From NCBI GenBank assembly GCA_025360285.1, contig JANYCM010000046.1, positions 1-9,856 on the forward strand: a stretch of DNA of 9,856 nt. The letters are read 5' to 3'. The stretch's first letter is position 1. Every line of letters starts with the position of its first letter. The position numbers and the translations under genes were made by a program. Of the stretch, positions 1 to 6,471 are shown one piece after another. Source of the DNA: Sphingomonadales bacterium. GTDB taxonomy: Bacteria > Pseudomonadota > Alphaproteobacteria > Sphingomonadales > Sphingomonadaceae. Under the pieces are notes generated by a model. The model worked only from the letters and a program-made list of their open reading frames with translations, was not told the DNA's origin and ran no database searches.

Positions 1-1376
1 CGCTGAAGACACCGGGCGTCAGCCATGTCGTCAACATCGCCGGGCTTGACGGTGCCAGCTTCTCCAATGCCCCCAATGCCGCGACGATGTTCCTGGCCCT
101 CGATGATTTTCCGGTCAGGCGCAAACATGGTCAGACGGGCGATTCGATTCTGGCCGACCTCAGAAAGGCGATGGGCGCCATCGATGCCGCCAATGTGCTG
201 GTCATCGCGCCGCCGCCGGTACGCGGTATCGGCACCGGCGGTGGCTACAAGATGATGATCCAGGACCGCGGCAACAAGGGCGTGCGGGCGCTGGAGGGCG
301 CGACGATCGAGATGATGATGGCGGCCAACCGGACGCCGGGCCTGACATCGGTCTTCAGCCTGTTCAACACCGGCACGCCGCGCATCTTTGCCGATATCGA
401 CCGCGACAAGGCCCAGCAATTGGGCGTCACGCCTGATCAGATATTTTCGACCCTTCAGACCTATCTGGGATCAAGTTATATCAATGACTTCAATTTGTTC
501 GGGCGCACCTATCGGGTAACGGCGCAGGCCGATGCGCCGTTCCGTGCGGCGCCATCCGATATCGTCAACTTAAAGACGCGGTCGGCTTCGGGGGAGATGG
601 TGCCGCTGGGCTCCGTCGCCACCTTGAAGAATGATTCAGGGCCGTATCGCGTCGTCCGTCACAATCTTTACACCGCATCGGAATTGCAGGGCGATACGGT
701 TCCCGGCTTCTCATCGGGGCAGGCGCTCGATGCGATGGAGAAGCTGGCGGCGCAGCATCTGCCGGCCGGGTTCGGCTTTGAATGGACGGAACTGGCCTAT
801 CAGGAAAAGACCCAGGGCAATACAGCCGCGATCGTCTTTGCCCTGGCCGTGGTCTTTGTCTTCCTGCTGCTGGCGGCGCAGTATGAATCGCTGCTGCTGC
901 CGCTGGCGGTCATCCTTATCGTGCCGATGTGCCTGCTGGCCGCCATATTGGGGGTCAATCTGCGCGGCTTTGACAATAATATCCTCACCCAGATTGGCCT
1001 TGTCGTGCTGGTCGGCCTGGCCGCCAAAAACGCCATCCTGATCGTTGAATTCGCCAAACAGGCGGAGGAACGCGGTGAAGAGCGTCACCAGGCCGCCGAG
1101 AGCGCCGCGCACACGCGGTTGCGGCCGATCCTGATGACCAGCTTTGCCTTCATCCTGGGTGTCGTGCCGCTAGTCATCGCATCGGGTCCGGGTGCGGAGA
1201 TGCGCCAGGCGCTGGGCACCGCAGTGTTCTTCGGGATGATCGGCGTCACCATTTTCGGGCTGTTGTTCACACCGGTCTTCTACGTCATCGCCAGCTGGGC
1301 AGCCGCCAAGACCGCGAAGATCCGCAGCCGCAACCGCGTGCCCAAACCCGCCATCACCGGGGAGCCGGCCGAATGA
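1..1376 (+). CDS. RND multidrug efflux permease, MexF-like (5' truncated by window)
   Basis: This is the C-terminal part of an inner-membrane proton/drug antiporter of the HAE1 RND family. The frame is open from the first full codon (position 3) and gives 457 residues of a protein that is usually about 1050, so roughly the first 590 are missing. The first third is periplasmic porter/docking domain, with MexF-like stretches such as YLGSSYINDF and FGRTYRV. Five hydrophobic segments follow (about 822-888, 889-963, 979-1053, 1122-1188 and 1209-1305), matching TM8-TM12. The motif GLAAKNAILIVEFA holds the Lys (codon 1026-1028) equivalent to the proton-relay Lys940 of AcrB, and RPILMTSFAFILGVVPLVI is the usual TM11 block. 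The stop overlaps the start of the outer-membrane factor gene as ATGA, so the two are one operon. The MexF/OqxB subgroup is inferred from remembered sequence similarity. The exported substrate cannot be told. Confidence 0.95.
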   Translation, partial: LKTPGVSHVVNIAGLDGASFSNAPNAATMFLALDDFPVRRKHGQTGDSILADLRKAMGAIDAANVLVIAPPPVRGIGTGGGYKMMIQDRGNKGVRALEGATIEMMMAANRTPGLTSVFSLFNTGTPRIFADIDRDKAQQLGVTPDQIFSTLQTYLGSSYINDFNLFGRTYRVTAQADAPFRAAPSDIVNLKTRSASGEMVPLGSVATLKNDSGPYRVVRHNLYTASELQGDTVPGFSSGQALDAMEKLAAQHLPAGFGFEWTELAYQEKTQGNTAAIVFALAVVFVFLLLAAQYESLLLPLAVILIVPMCLLAAILGVNLRGFDNNILTQIGLVVLVGLAAKNAILIVEFAKQAEERGEERHQAAESAAHTRLRPILMTSFAFILGVVPLVIASGPGAEMRQALGTAVFFGMIGVTIFGLLFTPVFYVIASWAAAKTAKIRSRNRVPKPAITGEPAE

Positions 1377-2782
1377 TACGCCCTGCCCTCCTTACCGCCG
1401 CGCTACTGCTTTCGGGCTGTGCGCTTGGACCCAATTTTCACGCGGCGCCGACCCCGCCGTCAGCGAACGCCGGTTTTGTTTCGGCAACGCCATCAGTAGC
1501 CAGCGGAACGCCGACGCCCGATGCCTGGTGGCGCCTGTACAATGATCCGGTGCTTGACGATCTGATCGCTCAGGCCTTTGCGGCCAATACCGATCTGCGG
1601 GTGGCGCAGGCCAATTTGCGCAAAGCCCGTGCCGTGCTGTCCGAAAGCCGTGCGGCGCGCCTGCCGACCACATCAATCAGCGGCAGCGCCGTCGAGCAAC
1701 GATCGCAGGTCACCACTGTCAACGGCGCCGTCCCGTTCAGAAGCGAATATTATCAGCTCGGCCTTGATGCGAGTTACGAGATCGATCTTTACGGGCGGGT
1801 CGGTCGCAGCATCGAGGCAGCGCGCGCCGATGCCGCGGCCCAGGCGGCGGCCCGCGATACCGCGGCGATCAGCGTCGCTGCCGAAACCACCCGCGCCTAT
1901 GCCGATGCCTGTTCATCGGCGCGGCAGCTGGCGGTGGCGGAGCGCAGCCTGAAGTTGCAAACCGACAGTTTCGACCTGACCGAGCGCCGTGTCGCCGCGG
2001 GCCGCGATTCACCGCTCGATGCCGCGCGGGCCCGATCGCAGTTGGAAAGCACCCGCGCCTCACTGCCCGGCTTTGCCGCCAATCGCCGCAGCGCGCTGTT
2101 CCGCCTTGCCGTCCTGACCGGCAAACCACCCACAGAGGCCGATCCGCGTGCCGCCGCCTGCACCGCGCCACCACAATTGTCCGAACCGATCCCGGCCGGC
2201 GATGGCGCGGCGCTGCTCAAGCGCCGGCCCGATATCCGCCAGGCCGATCGCACCCTGGCCGCTGCGACGGCGCGGATTGGCGTCGCCATTGCCGATCTCT
2301 ACCCCAAAATCAGTCTGGGCGGCTCCCTGTCGGCACAAGGCATCACGCCCGGCGCCGCCTTCAGCAATCAAGGCTTTGGTTTCAGCATCGGGCCGTTGAT
2401 CAGCTGGAGCTTCCCCAACATCTTCGCCGCGCGTGCCCGCATCAAACAGGCAAAGGCCGGTGCCGATGCGGCGCTGGCCAGCTTTGATGGCACGGTGCTG
2501 ACGGCATTGAAGGAAACCGAAACCGCGCTCAGCGACTATGCCGGCATGATCGATCGCAACAAGGCGCTGCGCGCCGCTCGCGACCAGAGCACCGAGGCAG
2601 CACGCATCGTCCGCATCCGCTATGCAGCGGGTTCGGAAAACTTCCTCGCCGTGCTTGATGCCGAACGCACGCTGGCGACGGCCGATGCCACTTTGGCCGA
2701 CAGCGATGCGGCGCTGACCACGGCGCAGATCGCCGTCTTCAAGGCGCTGGGTGGCGGTTGGGAAGCGATCAACCGGCCGTGA
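1373..2782 (+). CDS. RND efflux outer-membrane lipoprotein, NodT family
   Basis: This 469-residue outer-membrane factor is the TolC-like exit duct that completes a tripartite pump with the RND permease just upstream. The N-terminus is a short lipoprotein signal with lipobox LSGC, making Cys16 the predicted lipidated residue, followed by the typical ALGPNF start of the mature protein. Two outer-membrane-efflux repeats are visible: a first half with the YEIDLYGRVGRS block, and a second half that includes the NodT hallmark LLKRRPDIRQADRTLAAATA (from residue 281) and the DLYPKISLGGS strand. Length is normal for the family. The ATG overlaps the permease stop (ATGA), and a GGGGAG ribosome binding site lies 8 bases upstream at 1359-1364. 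Its last 14 bases overlap the end of the convergent glycosyltransferase gene. No intrinsic terminator with a T tract is visible after it. Confidence 0.95.
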   Translation: MIRPALLTAALLLSGCALGPNFHAAPTPPSANAGFVSATPSVASGTPTPDAWWRLYNDPVLDDLIAQAFAANTDLRVAQANLRKARAVLSESRAARLPTTSISGSAVEQRSQVTTVNGAVPFRSEYYQLGLDASYEIDLYGRVGRSIEAARADAAAQAAARDTAAISVAAETTRAYADACSSARQLAVAERSLKLQTDSFDLTERRVAAGRDSPLDAARARSQLESTRASLPGFAANRRSALFRLAVLTGKPPTEADPRAAACTAPPQLSEPIPAGDGAALLKRRPDIRQADRTLAAATARIGVAIADLYPKISLGGSLSAQGITPGAAFSNQGFGFSIGPLISWSFPNIFAARARIKQAKAGADAALASFDGTVLTALKETETALSDYAGMIDRNKALRAARDQSTEAARIVRIRYAAGSENFLAVLDAERTLATADATLADSDAALTTAQIAVFKALGGGWEAINRP

Positions 2783-3923
2783 CGCTGGCCATGGCAATTG
2801 TCGGCGTTTGCGGCTGGACGGCCACGCAGGACCGGATCAGCGCCAGATAGAGATCGGCGATCCGATCAGGGTCGAACTGGGCAAGATGCCGGTCAAGCGC
2901 CGCCTGATCGACCCGGCCCGGCGACGCGAGGGCATCGGCCATGGCCATTGCCAGGGCCGCATCCTCGGCCACCGGAACCAGCCGGCCGAAGCGGCCGTTA
3001 TCGAGCAATTCGGCCGGGCCATGCCGGCAATCGGTGGCGACGACAGGCGTGCCGGCCAGCAACGCCTCCAGCACGGCCAGCGAAAAGCCTTCCCATTGCG
3101 ACGACAGGACGAACAATCGGGCGCGGCGCAACCAGGCTTGGGGATTATCGACAAAGCCCGGCAGGATGACACGATCGGCAATGCCCAATTGCGCCGCCAA
3201 TTGCATCAACGCACTGCGCTCCGGCCCTTCGCCCAGGATGACCAACTGCCCCGACTGATCGGGCCGGGATTGGCATAGCCGGGCAAAGGCGCGGATCAGC
3301 CCGGCGAAATTCTTTTGCGGCACCAGCCGGCCGATGCCGAGGATGATTGGCACGACCGAGGCAAACAGCGCTTCATGCTCCAGCGCAAGGGGGCCGTCGG
3401 GCAGCGCCGCCACCGGATTGCCGATCATCGTCATCGGCACCTGGTGCAGGCCGAACGCGTTGCGCACCTCGGCGGCAAGCCCGTGCGAGACGGCATGAAT
3501 GACGCAGGCGCGGGCATGGAGGCGGCGTTCCGGCCCAAAGCCGAACCAGCGCCGGAACCACCATTGGCTTGCCCCCATGTCGGTCACCGCCAGATGAAAG
3601 CTGGAAATGAACGGAATCTCGGGGCGGAACAAGGATCCCAGTGCCGCCGTCAATTGCGCCGTATGAACCATGGCGATGACCAGCGCCGGCCGTTCGCGGC
3701 GCAGATAGGCCAGCCATTGCGGCAGGGCCAGAATCTCGGTGATGGCGCCCAGACAGATCTTGCGCGGCCCATCAGGAATTCGCTGGCGCAGGACCCCCTT
3801 GTCAACGGCAACGACAAGATCGACGGCAAGGCCGCGACGCGCCAGCGCCTCGGCCATATCAAAGGCGACGCGTTCGGCGCCACCGCCGGCGCAAGAGGGG
3901 ATAAACAGCGCGACATCAACCAT
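2769..3923 (-). CDS. GT4-family glycosyltransferase (GT-B fold)
   Basis: This is a predicted cytoplasmic glycosyltransferase that moves a sugar from a nucleotide-sugar donor to a glycan or lipid acceptor. The donor and acceptor cannot be read from the sequence. From the chosen ATG it has 384 residues, normal for GT4. The N-terminal acceptor-side Rossmann half begins VALFIPSCAGGGAERVAFD. The C-terminal donor-binding half carries GIGRLVPQKNFAGLIRAF, VILGEGPERSAL and LFVLSSQWEGFSLAVLEALL. The last holds the EX7E motif (about E278 and E286), followed by GTPVVATDCRHGPAELL. No signal peptide or membrane span is visible. The start is uncertain: an in-frame ATG at 3972-3974 would add 17 residues, and neither ATG has a clear Shine-Dalgarno sequence. 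I chose 3923 because GT4 proteins normally start just before this first beta strand. It is a lone gene that faces the efflux operon and diverges from imuA, and no other polysaccharide gene is in view. Confidence 0.9.
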   Translation of the reverse strand: MVDVALFIPSCAGGGAERVAFDMAEALARRGLAVDLVVAVDKGVLRQRIPDGPRKICLGAITEILALPQWLAYLRRERPALVIAMVHTAQLTAALGSLFRPEIPFISSFHLAVTDMGASQWWFRRWFGFGPERRLHARACVIHAVSHGLAAEVRNAFGLHQVPMTMIGNPVAALPDGPLALEHEALFASVVPIILGIGRLVPQKNFAGLIRAFARLCQSRPDQSGQLVILGEGPERSALMQLAAQLGIADRVILPGFVDNPQAWLRRARLFVLSSQWEGFSLAVLEALLAGTPVVATDCRHGPAELLDNGRFGRLVPVAEDAALAMAMADALASPGRVDQAALDRHLAQFDPDRIADLYLALIRSCVAVQPQTPTIAMASVTAG

Positions 3924-4236
3924 GACGGGGGGAACGCCGCGCTTAGGCCAAATCACCCGGCCTGGAAGCGGCATGGCAAAACTTTAATCCCGGCCGGGGA
4001 AAATCGCCAATAAAGCTCTAAAAATTAAAGATTTTTCACGGATTTTGAGCTCGGTAGCGTCGGTGCCCGTTGGTCGGCCATTTCAGCTCTGGATGATAGG
4101 CGGCACAAAACGGGCGGTATTGCCGGTGACCAGTCCATCCTCGTGGATGCCGATACCGGCGGGGGTGCCGCCGCCACGCAAACCGCGACGCGCCGCCAAG
4201 CCCTGCTTGACTCATGCCAGGCAGAGTCCGCAAATA
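3924..4236. other. Divergent intergenic region between glycosyltransferase and imuA
   Basis: About 310 bases without a gene I can support. The glycosyltransferase side holds an AT-rich patch (about 4004-4046) that stands out from the GC-rich surroundings. It contains a perfect AT-only inverted repeat (AAAAAT at 4020-4025, ATTTTT at 4031-4036, 5-base loop), flanked by AGCTC at 4014-4018 and GAGCT about 30 bases further on. This is the likely place for the leftward promoter, but I see no convincing -35/-10 pair there. The middle (4083-4210) has normal GC content. On the minus strand it carries a short open stretch ending at a TGA (4083-4085), discussed as a possible gene remnant. The right edge holds a candidate promoter for imuA. 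Confidence 0.6.
4207..4235 (+). promoter_or_regulatory. imuA: Candidate sigma-70 promoter of the imuA operon
   Basis: A near-consensus -35 hexamer TTGACT lies at 4207-4212. With a 17-base spacer the -10 position would be GCAAAT at 4230-4235, which is a weak match. Transcription would then begin around 4241-4243, inside the LexA box, giving a leader of only about a dozen bases that still includes the ribosome binding site. The placement fits LexA-blocked initiation. The poor -10 makes this a proposal only. Confidence 0.3.
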
Positions 4237-4251
4237 GAACATAAGAGGAAC
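4237..4251 (+). promoter_or_regulatory. imuA: LexA (SOS) box, alphaproteobacterial direct-repeat type
   Basis: The sequence reads GAAC, seven bases (ATAAGAG), GAAC. This is an exact match to the alphaproteobacterial LexA operator GTTC-N7-GTTC read on the opposite strand. It ends two bases before the GTG start of imuA, the first gene of a cassette known in this class to be LexA-repressed and DNA-damage-induced. The site should couple imuA, imuB and dnaE2 to the SOS response. I saw no second copy near the glycosyltransferase start or downstream of dnaE2. Confidence 0.9.
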
Positions 4252-4254
4252 ATG
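4243..4254 (+). promoter_or_regulatory. imuA: Ribosome binding site and GTG start of imuA inside the operator
   Basis: AAGAGG at 4243-4248 is the only Shine-Dalgarno-like sequence near the start and sits 5 bases from the GTG at 4254. It lies within the spacer and second half-site of the LexA box. The only close ATG (4252-4254) shares its last base with the GTG and is followed at once by TGA, so it cannot start imuA. This supports GTG as the true start. Confidence 0.6.
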
Positions 4255-5033
4255 TGAGTCGGGAACGCCTGATGGCCCTTGTGGCCCTGTTGCCAGCGTC
4301 GCGGGCGATACCGGGGCCAACAACGGCGTGCGCCGGGACGCGATTGAGCTTTGGCATTACCGATCTTGATGCGCGGCTGGGGGGCGGGCTGGTGGAAGCG
4401 GCGCTGCACGAAATCTTTGCGGCCAGCGCAGGTGATGATGCCGCCACGTCGGGCTTCGCCCTGTTGCTGGCGCTGCGCAGCGCGCGCCCCGGCCCTTTGA
4501 TCTGGCTGCGTGAGGATCGAGGCGAACGCGAAACAGGCCCGCTGCACGGGCCGGGCCTGGCCGAATTGGGCTTTGATCCCGATCGGCTGGTGCTGGTCCG
4601 CGCCCCCGATACGCTGGCCGTATTGCGCGCCGGCGGGGATGCCGCCGCCTGTGCGGCAGTGGCGGCGGTCGTCATCGAACCCTGGGGGCGGGCGCCGGCG
4701 CTGGATTTGACTGTCTCACGGCGGCTGGCGCTGGCGGCGGCGCGATCTGGCGTGCCCACCTTGCTGCTGCGCGCCGCCGGCGACGCCGGCCCCAGCGCTG
4801 CGCACAGCCGCTGGCAGGTGGCGAGTGCCGCCTCGGCCGCGCTGCCCGCCAATGCCCCTGGCAATCCTGCCTTTGCCATCAGCCTGCTGCGTCATCGCGG
4901 CGGTATTGCCGGGTTCGATGCCCGGGTGGAGTGGAACCGTGACCGCCGAGCCTTTGTCCCGTTGCTATCTGGCGCTGTACCTGCCGCTGCTGCCCAGCCA
5001 GCGGATCATTCGCGCCGGCGCCGCGCCGCCTGA
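4254..5033 (+). CDS. imuA: ImuA, RecA-fold accessory protein of the SOS mutasome
   Basis: ImuA is the first gene product of the imuA-imuB-dnaE2 cassette, required with ImuB and DnaE2 for damage-induced mutagenesis. Its biochemical role is accessory and still poorly defined. The 259-residue product shows the family pattern: GITDLDARLGGGL (34-46) and LHEIFA (51-56) at the N-terminus, PLIWLRED (81-88), a central strand-helix block beginning VVIEPWGRAPALDL (139-152) and ending at PTLLLR (168-173), RWQVASAASAALP (186-198), and LLRHRGGIAGFDARVEW (211-227). No intact Walker A P-loop follows LHEIFA; the segment ASAGDDAATSG lacks the GKT/GKS end, so ATP use is doubtful. The GTG start is preceded by AAGAGG and a LexA box. 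The 3' end overlaps imuB by about 95 bases in another frame. Identity rests on these motifs plus the unmistakable neighbours. Confidence 0.93.
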   Translation: MSRERLMALVALLPASRAIPGPTTACAGTRLSFGITDLDARLGGGLVEAALHEIFAASAGDDAATSGFALLLALRSARPGPLIWLREDRGERETGPLHGPGLAELGFDPDRLVLVRAPDTLAVLRAGGDAAACAAVAAVVIEPWGRAPALDLTVSRRLALAAARSGVPTLLLRAAGDAGPSAAHSRWQVASAASAALPANAPGNPAFAISLLRHRGGIAGFDARVEWNRDRRAFVPLLSGAVPAAAAQPADHSRRRRAA

Positions 5034-6456
5034 TACGCCCTTTGCGCTGGTTGAAAAACAGCGCGGCAGCCTGGTGCTGGTCGCGGCCGACGCCCAGGCG
5101 CTGGCACTGGGGATCACGCCAGGCCTGACTCTCGCCGATGCGCGGGCGCGGGTGCCGCAGCTTGTATCGCTGCCCGCTGATCCACAGGCCGATGCGGCGT
5201 TGCTTGCCTGGTTGGCCGATGGCTGTGATCGCTATACTCCGATGGTGGCGGCGATGCCGCCGCAGGCGCTGGTGCTGGACATCACCGGCTGCACCCATGG
5301 CTTTGATGGCCCTGAGGGTCTGGTCGATGACATTGACCGCCGGCTGCGGCGGCTGGGGCTGACGGTGCAATCGGCGCTGGCCGGCACGGCCGATGCCGCA
5401 CTGGCGCTGGCGCGGTATGACATGGCCGCTATCGCCGACCTGCCAAGCGAAGCGCTCGACCTGGGGGAGGCTGTGCATCTCGCGCTGCGCCGTGCCGGCT
5501 TGCCGCGACTGGACGATGTGGCGCGGCAACCGCGGGCGACACTGGCAGCGCGCTTCGGCGATGCCATGATGGCGCGGCTGGACCGGCTGCTCGGCGATAT
5601 CGACGCACCGATCACGCCGCGTGTTCTGCCGGTGCCGGTGATGGCCGAACAGCGTTTTGCATCGCCTTTGGTCACCAGCGATGCCGCGCTGGCGGTGATC
5701 GAGGCCCTGGCGGTGCGCGCCGGATTGCAGATGACGGCGCTGGCCTGCGGTGGCCGGCGCTTCGATGTGGCGCTGTTCCGCAGCGATGGCCATGTCGCGC
5801 GGCTTGGCGTGGCGACGGCGGCCCCGGTGCGTGACCCGAAATTGCTCATCCGCCTGCTGCGCGAACGCATCGGCGCGCTCAGCGATCCGCTCGACCCGGG
5901 CTTTGGCTATGATCTGATCCGGCTGTCCGTGCCCGAAATTGCGCCTTTGGCAGCCCGGCAATTGCTGCTGGAAGGCGGCGATCTTGCCGAAACCGAGGTT
6001 GATATGCTGGTCGATCGCCTGGTTGCGAGGCTCGGCCGCCAGCGCGTGCGGCGGCTGCGGCCGGGTGACAGCCATATCCCCGAACAGACGGCGCTGGCGC
6101 TGGCGGTCGGCGATGCGCTACCGGACGGCGATTGGCTGCAAGCCCAGCCCGGCGAGCCGCCGCTGCGACCGCTGCACCTGTTCGATCCGCCGCAGCCCAT
6201 CGATGTCATCGCCGAAGTGCCCGATGGCCCGCCGCGGCGCTTCCGCTGGCGGCGGCGTTTCCATGATGTCACCCGCCATGAAGGCCCCGAACGCATCGCA
6301 GCAGAATGGTGGCGGCGGGCCGATGGCCAGGGCCTGACCCGCGATTATTACCGGGTGGAGGATGGCGACGGCCGGCGCTTCTGGCTGTTCCGCCAGGGGC
6401 TGTATGGCAGCGAAAAACCCAGCCCCGGCTGGTATATCCACGGGCTGTTTGCATGA
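4939..6456 (+). CDS. imuB: ImuB, catalytically inactive Y-family-like polymerase hub
   Basis: ImuB resembles DinB-type polymerases but lacks the catalytic acids. In related systems it bridges the beta clamp and DnaE2. The predicted product has 505 residues. At the N-terminus YLALYLPLLPSQRI stands where active polymerases have the metal-binding DxDxFF block. At residues 107-116 PPQALVLDIT aligns with SIDEAYLDVT, so the catalytic Asp and Glu become Gln109 and Ala110. Palm, thumb and little-finger-like regions follow, then a family-typical C-terminus with RPLHLFDPPQPIDV (LHLF at 412-415, a possible degenerate clamp-binding motif), EGPERIAAEWW, LTRDYYRVED and WYIHGLFA. I chose the GTG at 4939 because GGTGGAG lies just upstream; an in-frame ATG at 4918 would add 7 residues. 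It overlaps imuA by 95 bases and its stop is 10 bases before dnaE2, so translation is probably coupled. Confidence 0.95.
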   Translation: MTAEPLSRCYLALYLPLLPSQRIIRAGAAPPDTPFALVEKQRGSLVLVAADAQALALGITPGLTLADARARVPQLVSLPADPQADAALLAWLADGCDRYTPMVAAMPPQALVLDITGCTHGFDGPEGLVDDIDRRLRRLGLTVQSALAGTADAALALARYDMAAIADLPSEALDLGEAVHLALRRAGLPRLDDVARQPRATLAARFGDAMMARLDRLLGDIDAPITPRVLPVPVMAEQRFASPLVTSDAALAVIEALAVRAGLQMTALACGGRRFDVALFRSDGHVARLGVATAAPVRDPKLLIRLLRERIGALSDPLDPGFGYDLIRLSVPEIAPLAARQLLLEGGDLAETEVDMLVDRLVARLGRQRVRRLRPGDSHIPEQTALALAVGDALPDGDWLQAQPGEPPLRPLHLFDPPQPIDVIAEVPDGPPRRFRWRRRFHDVTRHEGPERIAAEWWRRADGQGLTRDYYRVEDGDGRRFWLFRQGLYGSEKPSPGWYIHGLFA

Positions 6457-6471
6457 ACTGTTTGGCATGAG
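6445..6471 (+). repeat. Imperfect 13/14-bp tandem duplication at the imuB-dnaE2 junction
   Basis: CTGTTTGCATGAA (6445-6457) is followed directly by CTGTTTGGCATGAG (6458-6471). The second copy differs by one inserted G and a final A-to-G change. The first copy encodes the end of ImuB (Leu-Phe-Ala-stop) and contains ATGA at 6453-6456. The second contains the ATGA of the predicted dnaE2 start at 6467-6470. Confidence 0.75.

Noticed and set aside
2755..2775. CGGTTG/CAACCG hairpin as an intrinsic terminator for the convergent genes.
   Set aside because: There is no T tract on either strand after the stem, so it is not a standard rho-independent terminator.
2751..3278. Plus-strand open frame opposite the glycosyltransferase C-terminal half.
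   Set aside because: Mirror of the glycosyltransferase codons; the minus-strand product has the EX7E motif and full GT4 architecture.
4025..4879. Minus-strand open frame of 284 codons opposite imuA and across the operator.
   Set aside because: Low-complexity Ser/Ala/Arg product, antisense to a recognised gene, and covering the LexA box and imuA start.
4879..6075. Long minus-strand open frame opposite imuB (about 400 codons).
   Set aside because: Its product is rich in Arg, Gln and His with no family pattern, while imuB is clear on the plus strand.
6362..6466. Upstream extension of dnaE2 by 35 codons to the in-frame ATG at 6362.
   Set aside because: It would overlap the conserved ImuB C-terminus, and the added residues do not match the normal DnaE2 start, which begins right at the PHP-domain block.
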